Source of the DNA: VBAT01 sp036520835
GTDB lineage: Bacteria > Bacteroidota > Bacteroidia > Chitinophagales > Chitinophagaceae
Reading direction: 5' to 3'
Assembly: GCA_036520835.1 (NCBI GenBank)
Contig: DATDIX010000326.1
Location: forward strand, 15,639 to 79,638
DNA length: 64,000 nucleotides
Below, piece by piece: positions 25,734 to 33,841 of the stretch. Made by a program: the position numbers and the translations under genes. The stretch's first letter is position 1, and each line of letters opens with the position of its first letter. Under the pieces are notes generated by a model. That model saw only the letters and a program-made list of their open reading frames with translations, was not told the DNA's origin and did no database searches.

Positions 25734-25859
25734 ATGCAGACCCAGGATAACGATAAAGCGCCATTGTTCAAAAACTGGAATTACTGGTATGTGCTGGTCA
25801 TCCTGTTCCTTGTTATACTGATCATTTTGTTTTCATTGTTCACGAAACGATTTGCATGA
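25734..25859 (+). CDS. Tiny single-helix membrane protein overlapping the symporter start
   Basis: The frame runs from ATG at 25734 to TGA at 25857-25859 and encodes 41 residues. An N-terminal polar part (MQTQDNDKAPLFKNW) is followed by one membrane helix (about 19-36) and TKRFA. Its TGA overlaps the next ATG as ATGA, which points to translational coupling with the sodium:solute symporter. Small partner proteins of this kind are known for some SSS transporters. That role here is inferred only from position. Confidence 0.65.
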   Translation: MQTQDNDKAPLFKNWNYWYVLVILFLVILIILFSLFTKRFA

Positions 25860-27598
25860 GCCAGCTCGATTGGATAATACTGGTTGTAACATTGCTTGGC
25901 ATTATTGCGTACGGTTTGTATAAAAGCCGTGTGTCCCATAATCTTGATGGTTATTTTCTCAGCAACCGGAGCATGCCCTGGGGAATAGTGTTGCTGAGCA
26001 TCATGGGCACCCAGGCCAGCGCCATTACTTTTCTTTCAGCGCCGGGACAAGCCTATACGGATGGTATGCGCTTTGTTCAATACTATTTTGGCATCCCGTT
26101 AGCTACCGTTGTTATCTGCGTATTCTTTGTTCCCATTTTCAGCAAACTGAAAGTATATACGGCTTACGAATTTTTAGAGAATAGGTTTGATGGCAAAACA
26201 AGAACGCTGACCTCCTTTTTATTTTTGCTGCAAAGAGGATTATCCACCGGTATCAGTGTATTTGCTCCTTCTATCATTCTTTCTTCCTTACTGGACTGGA
26301 ATATTTACTGGACAAACCTATTCATGGGCGGACTGCTTATAATTTATACAATGACGGGTGGAGCAAAAGCAGTGGCCTATACCCAGCAACTCCAGCTTAT
26401 TGTCATCTTTATCGGGATGTTCCTAGCTGCCTATATGGTAGTAAATATGCTGCCGGCCAATATTGGATTTACAGAAGCCCTGCAGGTAAGCGGGAAACTT
26501 GGCAAACTGAATGTGATCACCACGGGTATTACGGAAAAAGGATTTAACTGGAGCGACCAGTACAATTTGCTGAGTGGAATTATCGGAGGTTTCTTTTTGG
26601 CACTCTCTTATTTCGGGGCCGATCAGAGCCAGGTAGGAAGATACCTTACGGCAAAGAATATAAAGGAAAGCCGTATGGGTTTACTGATGAATGGCTTTGT
26701 AAAAGTACCGATGCAATTCCTCATCCTGCTCGTAGGTGTATTGGTATTTACTTTTTACCAGTTCAATAATGCGCCGGTCTTTTTTAATGATGTGCAGGTA
26801 AAAAAACTGGAGCAGTCAGTTTACAAAGACTCTTTTTTATTGGTGCAGCGGCAATATGATGCTATTGCCCTGGAAAAAAAGCAATTCATTTCTTCGTTCA
26901 CCAAAGTAATGGATGAGGGAACGAAGGAAGATATTGATAAAAGTACGGTGGCGTTGCAATCGTTGCAGAAGCGGTCGGATAGCCTGAGAAAAAAGGTGAA
27001 AGACTGGATAGACTCAAAACAGGTAGGGGGCGATGGCAATGATACCAATTATATTTTTCTCCGGTTCGTAGTGGATCATTTACCGGAAGGATTAGTAGGC
27101 CTGCTGATCGCCATCATTTTCCTGGCATCATGGGGAAGCATTGCAGCCGCTATCAATTCACTGGCCTCCTGTTCAATGGTTGATTTTCACCGGCGTTTCA
27201 GCAAAACGAAGGAAAGCGGTGAGGACGAATACCGGCTATCAAAAAAATATACATTGATGTGGGGTGTCTTCTGTATTGTAGTGGCGATGTTCACTTATAA
27301 TATAGGCAACAGCCTTATCGAAGCAGTGAATATACTTGGCTCCCTGTTTTATGGAGTGATACTTGGTGTATTCCTGGTTGCTTTCTTTTTTAAAGGTGTC
27401 AGAAGCGGTAATGCAGTTTTCTGGGGAGCCGTACTGGCAGAGCTGCTTGTATTGACAGTATTCATTCTTACCAAAACAAACCCGCCTGTTTTGAAAATGG
27501 GATTCCTGTGGCTAAACCCCATCGGTGCATTTGGTGTTATCTTCTTCAGTCTTTTATTAAACAAGTTTATACCCAAAAAAGGAATAGCTCCGCATTAA
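25856..27598 (+). CDS. Sodium:solute symporter (SSS/SLC5 family)
   Basis: This inner-membrane cotransporter has 580 residues and about 13 membrane helices. Family signatures are LSNRSMPWGIVLLSIMGTQ at the start and GADQSQVGRYLTAKNIKES near 250. A polar, charged insertion of about 75 residues (around 315-390, KKLEQSVYKDSFLL to VKDWIDSK) lies between helices and is not part of the usual core. The substrate cannot be read from the sequence; sugars, sialic acid, amino acids and inositol are known for the family. It is the last gene of a three-gene operon with two tiny membrane proteins. A 10-bp-stem terminator overlaps its stop codon. Confidence 0.9.
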   Translation: MSQLDWIILVVTLLGIIAYGLYKSRVSHNLDGYFLSNRSMPWGIVLLSIMGTQASAITFLSAPGQAYTDGMRFVQYYFGIPLATVVICVFFVPIFSKLKVYTAYEFLENRFDGKTRTLTSFLFLLQRGLSTGISVFAPSIILSSLLDWNIYWTNLFMGGLLIIYTMTGGAKAVAYTQQLQLIVIFIGMFLAAYMVVNMLPANIGFTEALQVSGKLGKLNVITTGITEKGFNWSDQYNLLSGIIGGFFLALSYFGADQSQVGRYLTAKNIKESRMGLLMNGFVKVPMQFLILLVGVLVFTFYQFNNAPVFFNDVQVKKLEQSVYKDSFLLVQRQYDAIALEKKQFISSFTKVMDEGTKEDIDKSTVALQSLQKRSDSLRKKVKDWIDSKQVGGDGNDTNYIFLRFVVDHLPEGLVGLLIAIIFLASWGSIAAAINSLASCSMVDFHRRFSKTKESGEDEYRLSKKYTLMWGVFCIVVAMFTYNIGNSLIEAVNILGSLFYGVILGVFLVAFFFKGVRSGNAVFWGAVLAELLVLTVFILTKTNPPVLKMGFLWLNPIGAFGVIFFSLLLNKFIPKKGIAPH

Positions 27599-27610
27599 CG
27601 GAGCTATTTC
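27583..27610 (+). terminator. Rho-independent terminator overlapping the symporter stop
   Basis: AATAGCTCCG (27583-27592) pairs perfectly with CGGAGCTATT (27599-27608). The loop CATTAA contains the TAA stop codon. The T tract is short. Confidence 0.7.
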
Positions 27611-27665
27611 AAATACTATATTTTCTTCGAAAGCCACCTTGGGGAGTTTTGAAGAATGCCTGTTT

Positions 27666-28496
27666 TTATTTTAAGGTTGCCAGCAATTTGTCATTCAGTT
27701 TTACATAGTCATCATTCTTGGCTTCGATAGCCAGTTCCTTTGAACGGGTTGCTGTTGTTTTTGCTTCTGCCTTTTTTCCCAATTTTGCCAGGCAATTAGC
27801 CATTTGATGTTGTACCCAGTATGCTTTTGGATTTTCTTCAGCGGCTTTATTGAACCAGGTAAGCGCCTGGTTAAGGTCTTTACCATTGTCCATATAATAC
27901 ATAGCTGCCTGGAAGTAAGGTGGTTTTTCTGTTTTCATGGCAGCGTTAATGCTTGCCATCACCTTAGTGTCAATGTCTGTAGCTATGGGTAATACGACTG
28001 CTGATTTTTCCCATGCAAGGTGCAACTCGCAACTGGCGGGTTTGATATCGGTGAACTGTATGGTAAAAGATTCTGCGGATTCCTTTGTCTTTTTAACGGG
28101 TACTGTTACTCTTACAACATCCTGCTCGACTTTATAGGCCGTGGGGCTTGTTACATCAGTTTGTTTGCTGATAATAATGACCCAGTTACTTTTGTCAGGA
28201 ATAGTAAGAAGACCATATTTACCGGCCGGGACCTTTGTGCCGCCAATAGTTACTTCATCACCGAAAGTGATAGTCGTAGCGCTGTTGGCTCCTGTGCGCC
28301 ATACTTTGCCATAAGGTACCACATCCCCAAATATCTTTCTTCCTTTTACTCCGGGTCTTGAATAGGATAATTCAATTGATGACAGGCCAAAGTCCTGTTT
28401 AACGGTTTGTGTCGGGCTGGGCGCCGGGGTCTTTAACTGTGCATCAGCGACAAAAAAGAAAACGGCAGCAATGACTGCGAACAATATTTTTTTCAT
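27666..28496 (-). CDS. DUF2911 domain protein with C-terminal TPR-like helices
   Basis: The ATG at 28496 (MKKILFAVIAAVFFFVADAQ) gives 276 residues with a clean signal peptide. A second ATG three codons upstream is less likely. Residues about 25-175 are a DUF2911 beta domain: IELSYSRPGVKGRKIFGDVVPYGKVWRTGAN is its hallmark, followed by VPAGKYGLLTIPDKSNWVIIISK. The C-terminal 80 residues look like TPR helices (LNQALTWFNKAAEENPKAYWVQHQMA). The function of DUF2911 is unknown. A -7 element lies 23 bases upstream. Confidence 0.88.
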   Translation of the reverse strand: MKKILFAVIAAVFFFVADAQLKTPAPSPTQTVKQDFGLSSIELSYSRPGVKGRKIFGDVVPYGKVWRTGANSATTITFGDEVTIGGTKVPAGKYGLLTIPDKSNWVIIISKQTDVTSPTAYKVEQDVVRVTVPVKKTKESAESFTIQFTDIKPASCELHLAWEKSAVVLPIATDIDTKVMASINAAMKTEKPPYFQAAMYYMDNGKDLNQALTWFNKAAEENPKAYWVQHQMANCLAKLGKKAEAKTTATRSKELAIEAKNDDYVKLNDKLLATLK

Positions 28497-28519
28497 ACCA
28501 AACATGTTTTTATGAGGAG

Positions 28520-28527
28520 CAAAGGTA
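28520..28527 (-). promoter_or_regulatory. -7 promoter element for the DUF2911 gene
   Basis: The minus strand reads TACCTTTG, 23 bases upstream of the ATG at 28496. Confidence 0.45.
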
Positions 28528-28598
28528 GGGAATGGTGCAGGAAGTTACATGAACAAAACTTTACGATTATTTCGCCGGCCAGGGAACAGGAATGCCGG

Positions 28599-30062
28599 TT
28601 AGTCAGTTTTGATAAAAGGAACTTTAACTATAGTTCTTTTCCCTTTTTTGGCCTTGCGTTTCCATTTAGGGCCTTCTTTTACGAGGCGGATAGCTTCTTT
28701 ATCGCATTTGTCGCAGAGAGATTTTTCTACACGTATATTGACCGGGTCGCCATTTTTGTTTACCTCGAAAGATAATTCCACCATATCGCTGCCCTGGTTT
28801 TTCTTGATATCAAAGTTCTCCGTATTCAGGTTGTTGATCAGGTAGGTATCGTAGTAAGCCCATCCGTCTATAGGTTCCGGCTCTTCAAGCGTCAGGTTGC
28901 CATCACGGGAACGGGCGGCATAATTACGCTTGACTGTATCAACAATTTTTGCCGGCATACTTTTGTCTTCCTGCAGCATTATTTGGTTGGTATTTAAGTC
29001 GCTGCGCAACCGTATTTTATTGTTTTCAAAGCCAATGGCCTTAAGCTGTACATCCATCACTGTATCTCCTGATATCAATGTGAAATTTCCTTTGGCATCG
29101 GTGTAAGTGCCTACATTATCCGTTGTATTGGATACATTGGTAAAAGGTAAAGGGTTATTGTGAGGGTCTGTCACTTTCCCACGGAAAATATTGGGCGCAT
29201 TGTTACGATAAAGGCTCTTGTTGTCTTGTTTGGCAGTAACTCCGGCCACATTGTTATTATCAACATAGCCCTGGATGCCCTGCGCCATCACGGCCTGCTT
29301 CTCCGGCTCAGTCCTGGTTTTAAAAGCAGGATTCTTTTCCTTGTCACTGTCTTTTGCAACAATTTTATCGTCCGAAGCGGTATTGTTTTCAGCAGCCTTA
29401 TTTTCGGTCGCCTTATAGTAGCCTTCATTTATTGTTGGCGAGGCGGGAGTAGATGTAAGGCCGGGTGTAATGATAACAAGATCATCTTTTCCTTCCTTTG
29501 CTTTTTCTTCTTTATTTGTTTTTGAGATGTCGCTTGCAGAAGTTGAAACGTCAAAACCGGCTGTACCGTTATTAGCTGTGGATCCGGTCACGGAAGTAAT
29601 AACAGGAGAAGAAACTGAAGGAGCACTGCCGGTATCATGTGACTGCGGAGCTGTAGCCGCCTGTTCAGTTGCTTTTACTACAGCGTTATTTTCTTTTTGC
29701 GGCGCCTGTGCTATATTGGTTGCTGACTTATTAAAAAGGAACTGGTAAGAAAGCAATCCTGCGCCGGCAAGGAAAATGATCACGGCTGCGGCCCTCAGCC
29801 ATGGGAATGACGACCTGCCGCCGCCGTGCATGGGGATCACCTTAGTTTCTCCCGTCTTTTCAGCTAATCTTTTTTTTAGCTCAACTATATCAGTTTTTAT
29901 ATTTACTCCCTCAACAGCATAACCTTCCAGTGCATCTGCCAAAAAAGGATCATCCAGCGCTGCTTTTTCCATGGCATGCATTTCTTTGGAGGATAGCAAC
30001 CCCTGGTGATATTTTTCAATATCAGCGGCGGTAAATGTTTGTATGTTGTTATTGTCTGCCAT
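28599..30062 (-). CDS. Membrane anti-sigma-like protein with CarboxypepD_reg and TonB-C-like domains
   Basis: This is a 487-residue protein. The cytosolic N-terminus (1-87) has the zinc-less anti-sigma-like pattern IEKYHQGLLSSKEMHAMEKAALDDPFLADALEGY. One membrane helix follows (about 88-108). A long Ala/Thr/Asn-rich linker (110-290) leads to a CarboxypepD_reg-like beta domain (about 295-375) and a C-terminal domain (about 405-487) whose pattern VELSFEVNKNGDPVNIRV, EAIRLVKEGPKWK and TIVKVPF matches the TonB C-terminal fold. It lies 30 bp downstream of the sigma-factor gene on the same strand. Inference: it holds the sigma factor at the inner membrane and senses outer-membrane or surface proteins through its periplasmic TonB-like end. 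Confidence 0.8.
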   Translation of the reverse strand: MADNNNIQTFTAADIEKYHQGLLSSKEMHAMEKAALDDPFLADALEGYAVEGVNIKTDIVELKKRLAEKTGETKVIPMHGGGRSSFPWLRAAAVIIFLAGAGLLSYQFLFNKSATNIAQAPQKENNAVVKATEQAATAPQSHDTGSAPSVSSPVITSVTGSTANNGTAGFDVSTSASDISKTNKEEKAKEGKDDLVIITPGLTSTPASPTINEGYYKATENKAAENNTASDDKIVAKDSDKEKNPAFKTRTEPEKQAVMAQGIQGYVDNNNVAGVTAKQDNKSLYRNNAPNIFRGKVTDPHNNPLPFTNVSNTTDNVGTYTDAKGNFTLISGDTVMDVQLKAIGFENNKIRLRSDLNTNQIMLQEDKSMPAKIVDTVKRNYAARSRDGNLTLEEPEPIDGWAYYDTYLINNLNTENFDIKKNQGSDMVELSFEVNKNGDPVNIRVEKSLCDKCDKEAIRLVKEGPKWKRKAKKGKRTIVKVPFIKTD

Positions 30063-30092
30063 TGGGCGGATACAAAGTTCTTATTTTTATTT

Positions 30093-30692
30093 TCAATCCT
30101 TAAATTCCGATTTCTTAGTTTCCATTTCGTTCTTTTCCATACAGATCTTCAGGTTCCTTCTGCCATTCTGTATAAAACTCCTGACCTGGTTCCATTCCTG
30201 CCCGGTTATTTCCACTATCTCATTATAGCATTTTCCTTCCAGGTAGAACAGTCTTATCGCTTCCTGTTGTTCTGGTGTCAGGGTACCGAGGCAGTATTCC
30301 AGTTTTTGAAAATTCTCCTCTTTTTCGAGCACACCATTCAGATGCACATTTTCTTCATTTTGCACAAGTTCTGTTTTGAACTCTACGGTTTTCAGGTTTT
30401 TAGGTGTCCGTAACTGCATCAGGCAGTGGTTTTTAGCCACCATGTGCAGCCAGCCTTTGAAGTTATCCACCTCGTGTTTTTTCAGCTTAACCACCAGTTC
30501 CTCAAATATCTGTATCACACTGTCTTTGGCGGCTTCAGGCTCTTTAAAATACTTCAGGCAAACACCATAAACGAGTTCCATATAGCGCTGGTACAGTTCG
30601 CCGAGCACCGCCATATCCCCCGATCCTTTATAAAGAACAACCAGTTCTTTATCGGTTAGTGTGTTGTGTGATATATTTTTTAAAAAAGCCAC
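30093..30692 (-). CDS. ECF-type RNA polymerase sigma factor (sigma-70 family)
   Basis: The region 2 pattern LTDKELVVLYKGSGDMAVLGELYQRYMELVYGVCLKYF and the DNA-binding region 4 (LTPEQQEAIRLFYLEGKCYNEIVEITGQEWNQVRSFIQNGRRNL) identify a small two-domain sigma factor. The open frame extends to an ATG at 30737, but residues from there are hydrophobic and unlike sigma factors. A GTG at 30692 (product 199 residues, VAFLKNISHNTL) gives a normal N-terminus. The true start is uncertain. It is paired with the anti-sigma-like gene immediately downstream and is divergent from the VWA gene. Confidence 0.88.
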   Translation of the reverse strand: MAFLKNISHNTLTDKELVVLYKGSGDMAVLGELYQRYMELVYGVCLKYFKEPEAAKDSVIQIFEELVVKLKKHEVDNFKGWLHMVAKNHCLMQLRTPKNLKTVEFKTELVQNEENVHLNGVLEKEENFQKLEYCLGTLTPEQQEAIRLFYLEGKCYNEIVEITGQEWNQVRSFIQNGRRNLKICMEKNEMETKKSEFKD

Positions 30693-30774
30693 CGGGATTA
30701 AAAATAGTAAATAAAAAATTGACTGGTGTTTATGCAATTGCTAAAAAAAGCTCATCTGTCCTGGAAACACCTTT

Positions 30775-32685
30775 ATGAAACGAATACTTTTTATGATTGC
30801 TCCATTGGTCATGCTCATGCTGGCCTTCCGTCCTGTCAGTTATCATACTGTAACTGGTAAGGTGACAGATGAAAAAGGTGCTCCGGTGACCGGGGTAACT
30901 ATTCAGGAAAAAGGCACAAAGAATGCTACTGTTTCTTCAGCAGACGGTACATTCCGGATAAACTTGTCACAGGCAAAAGCTACACTTGTATTTACTGCAG
31001 TTGGGTATAACAGAACAGAGGTGGCTATAAAAGATCAGTCCGTAATTAATGTTGCATTAAAAACCAGTGCATCTAAACTACAGGAAGTAGTGGTTGTCGG
31101 TTATGGGGGAAGGGCAAAACAAGATCAGCAGGGTTACTACAAGAGTATTGCAGGAGCTCCGCAAGGCTATTATAATGGCGTATATACCGGCGATCTTGAA
31201 ACTGAATTTAATACAGAGGGTTATGATAATATTTCAGAGAACCGCTTTCTTAAAGTAACAGATAACCCCCTTAGTACGTTCTCTATTGATGTAGATGCTG
31301 CTTCCTACAGCAATATCCGCCGGTTCATCAATGATGGTGAATTGCCTCCTGCCGGTGCAGTAAGAATAGAAGAGATGATCAATTATTTTAAATACGATTA
31401 TCCGCAACCGGAAGGCGATAAACCTTTTTCGATCAATACAGAAATATCAGATGCTCCATGGAATAAGGATCATAAACTGGTATTGATCGGTTTACAGGGT
31501 AAAAAAATACCTGTTGGGAACCTGCCTGCTTCCAACCTGGTATTTCTTATCGATGTGTCAGGATCTATGCAAAGCCCTTTGAAACTTCCATTGGTGAAAT
31601 CATCAATGAAGATGCTGGTTGACCAGTTAAGAGAACAGGATAAAGTGGCAATGGTGGTGTATGCAGGTGCTGCGGGTTTGGTGCTGCCTCCTACAAGCGG
31701 CTATGAGAAAACAAAGATCAAAAATGCGATCGATAAACTGGAAGCAGGGGGCTCTACGGCAGGCGGAGCGGGTATCAAACTGGCTTACAAAACGGCGAAA
31801 GAATTTTTTGTAAAAGGCGGTAATAACCGGGTGATACTTTGTACCGATGGTGATTTCAATGTTGGGGCAAGCAGCGATGATGCGATGGAAAGACTGATAG
31901 AAGAAGAAAGAAAGAGCGGCGTGTTCCTGACAGTGTTAGGATATGGAATGGGTAATTATAAGGATAATAAAATGCAGAAACTGGCGGATAAAGGGAACGG
32001 CAACCATGCTTACATTGACGGGATGAATGAAGCAAAAAAAGTATTGGTGAGTGAGTTCGGCGGTACGCTGTTCACTATTGCCAAGGATGTAAAACTGCAG
32101 GTTGAATTCAACCCGGCCAAAGTTGCAGGCTACCGCCTGATCGGGTATGAGAACAGGATGCTGGCCAAAGAAGATTTTAATAATGATAAGAAAGATGCAG
32201 GTGAATTGGGCAGCGGACATACAGTGACCGCATTATACGAAGTGATACCGGCAGGAGTGAAGAGCAGCTTTTTGGAAAAGGTGGATGACCTGAAATACCA
32301 GAAAAATGTAACGCCGTTAAGCAAGACATCGCATACGGATGAGATCATGACGGTGAAGTTCCGGTATAAAGCGCCGGACGGCGATGTAAGCACGCTGATC
32401 GAGCACCCTGTAAAGGATAAGCAGATACCGCTGGCTAAAATGTCTGACAATTTCCGCTTTGCTGCGGCAGTGGCCGAGTTCGGGATGCTGTTGCGTAATT
32501 CTGAATTCAAATCCGGGGCATCTTATGAGAATGTTGAAAGCATGGCCAAAAGGGCCAAAGGAAAAGATGAGGAAGGCTACAGGGCCGAGTTCATAAAGAT
32601 GGTGGGAAATGCAGGCAACCTTGCCAAAAACAGTAAAAAGGAACCGGTAAAGGAGGAAGTGGTAAAAATTCCGGGAATAAATTAA
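30775..32685 (+). CDS. Exported VWA (YfbK-like) protein with N-terminal CarboxypepD_reg and TonB-box-like motif
   Basis: The 636 residues begin with a signal peptide (about 1-22). A CarboxypepD_reg domain (24-98, TGKVTDEKGAPVTGVTIQ) is followed by LQEVVVVGYGG at 102-112, the exact motif that opens SusC-type receptors. After a Tyr/Gly-rich linker comes the YfbK N-terminal domain (about 165-245, LSTFSIDVDAASYSNIRRF) and a von Willebrand A domain with a complete MIDAS D260-x-S262-x-S264. A DUF3520-like C-terminal part follows. No beta barrel is present, so it is not a receptor. It is divergent from the sigma-factor gene and followed by a hairpin terminator. Confidence 0.88.
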   Translation: MKRILFMIAPLVMLMLAFRPVSYHTVTGKVTDEKGAPVTGVTIQEKGTKNATVSSADGTFRINLSQAKATLVFTAVGYNRTEVAIKDQSVINVALKTSASKLQEVVVVGYGGRAKQDQQGYYKSIAGAPQGYYNGVYTGDLETEFNTEGYDNISENRFLKVTDNPLSTFSIDVDAASYSNIRRFINDGELPPAGAVRIEEMINYFKYDYPQPEGDKPFSINTEISDAPWNKDHKLVLIGLQGKKIPVGNLPASNLVFLIDVSGSMQSPLKLPLVKSSMKMLVDQLREQDKVAMVVYAGAAGLVLPPTSGYEKTKIKNAIDKLEAGGSTAGGAGIKLAYKTAKEFFVKGGNNRVILCTDGDFNVGASSDDAMERLIEEERKSGVFLTVLGYGMGNYKDNKMQKLADKGNGNHAYIDGMNEAKKVLVSEFGGTLFTIAKDVKLQVEFNPAKVAGYRLIGYENRMLAKEDFNNDKKDAGELGSGHTVTALYEVIPAGVKSSFLEKVDDLKYQKNVTPLSKTSHTDEIMTVKFRYKAPDGDVSTLIEHPVKDKQIPLAKMSDNFRFAAAVAEFGMLLRNSEFKSGASYENVESMAKRAKGKDEEGYRAEFIKMVGNAGNLAKNSKKEPVKEEVVKIPGIN

Positions 32686-32761
32686 TAACAGTATGCAATT
32701 CTTTTCGAGACGGCATCCAACTATTAAAACGACAGTTATACTAACAGCCGGTTAGTGATAA

Positions 32762-32793
32762 GGGGCTGGTTTCTACCCGCCCCACATTTTTTA
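32762..32793 (+). terminator. Rho-independent terminator of the VWA gene
   Basis: GGGGC (32762-32766) pairs with GCCCC (32779-32783), with further G-C pairing inside. A T-run follows at 32787-32792. It separates the VWA gene from the next gene. Confidence 0.65.
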
Positions 32794-32815
32794 TTAACAG
32801 AACCAATCCAACTGT

Positions 32816-33838
32816 ATGGCAAAAAAAATTCAACTCTCCATTGCCGATCCCTGTCATGAGAACTGGGATAACATGACCCGGGCAGAACAAGGTCGTTTTT
32901 GTGCATCCTGCCAGAAACAGGTAGTGGATTTCTCCGGTATGAGTGACAGGCAGGTATTGGCTTTTTTCAGGAAACCATCTACCGGGTCAGTATGCGGCAG
33001 GTTTTATAATGACCAGTTGGACCGGGATATTGAAATACCCCGGAAGCGCATCCCCTGGCTGAAATACTTTTTCCAGTTTGCACTGCCTGCATTTCTTGCT
33101 TCAGCAAAAGCTACAGCGCAGGGGAATGTTGTTATAAAAAGGCCAGATGTCACTGTTACCCCGATAGAAACGAGAGTAAAACTTGGTGAAGTTTCAATAC
33201 CGCAAAATGTAATTGATATAAAAGGAAAGGTAACGGATAAGAACAATGCCCCGGTTCCCTATGCAAGTGTTGTAATAAAAGGTACAAAGAATGGCGTAAT
33301 GGCTGACAGCGCCGGTGCATTCAAATTAAGTCATTCCGTTCAGGATGATTTTACATTACAGGTATCCTGCGCAGGGTTTCAACCGGCAGAAATGGCAATC
33401 ACTAAGAAAACTGACTTTACAAACGATGTGATCATTCAATTAGGCTGGGTGACTTTGGATGAAGTGGTGGTGGTTGCTTATCCTTCTTATCGTGTGGGCC
33501 GGGTCACTACAGGTGCAGTCAGCATGATAACCAGGGCAACAAAGGAAATTCCTCCTGTTCAATCTCCTGAAAAACCGGCCATGATAAAAGTATATCCCAA
33601 TCCTGTACTGGCAGGAACCAGTATCAATGTCGGCTGCGAAAAACTGGAAGAAGGGTATTATACTTTCCAGTTGTTCAGCCAAGCGGGACAGCAGGTACAG
33701 CACAAACAAATATGGATCGATGCAGAAGCAACGATCATGAATATGGAAATACCTTCTGTTGCAGCAGGCGTTTATTTTCTCAGGCTGACAAATAAAGAAT
33801 CCCGGAAAAGATTTTCAGTAAAGGTCATCGTTCAATAA
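32816..33838 (+). CDS. Cys-motif protein with internal signal-like helix, CarboxypepD_reg and T9SS-type C-terminus
   Basis: This 340-residue protein opens with a polar domain (1-75) with C13, C29, C32 and C60 (PCHENWDNM, GRFCASCQKQVVDF, GSVCGRF). This is a short motif I know from many Bacteroidota proteins, without a known function. A basic stretch and hydrophobic segment (about 76-102, RKRIPWLKYFFQF to ATAQ) look like a signal peptide or membrane anchor placed unusually far inside. A CarboxypepD_reg domain (about 133-205) leads to LDEVVVVAYPS, a TonB-box-like motif, and TTGAVSMI as in SusC plugs. The C-terminus (260-340, YPNPVLAGTSINV, GVYFLRL) is a T9SS type A-like sorting domain. It sits 130 bp after the VWA gene, behind a terminator. 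Confidence 0.82.
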   Translation: MAKKIQLSIADPCHENWDNMTRAEQGRFCASCQKQVVDFSGMSDRQVLAFFRKPSTGSVCGRFYNDQLDRDIEIPRKRIPWLKYFFQFALPAFLASAKATAQGNVVIKRPDVTVTPIETRVKLGEVSIPQNVIDIKGKVTDKNNAPVPYASVVIKGTKNGVMADSAGAFKLSHSVQDDFTLQVSCAGFQPAEMAITKKTDFTNDVIIQLGWVTLDEVVVVAYPSYRVGRVTTGAVSMITRATKEIPPVQSPEKPAMIKVYPNPVLAGTSINVGCEKLEEGYYTFQLFSQAGQQVQHKQIWIDAEATIMNMEIPSVAAGVYFLRLTNKESRKRFSVKVIVQ

Positions 33839-33841
33839 CCA

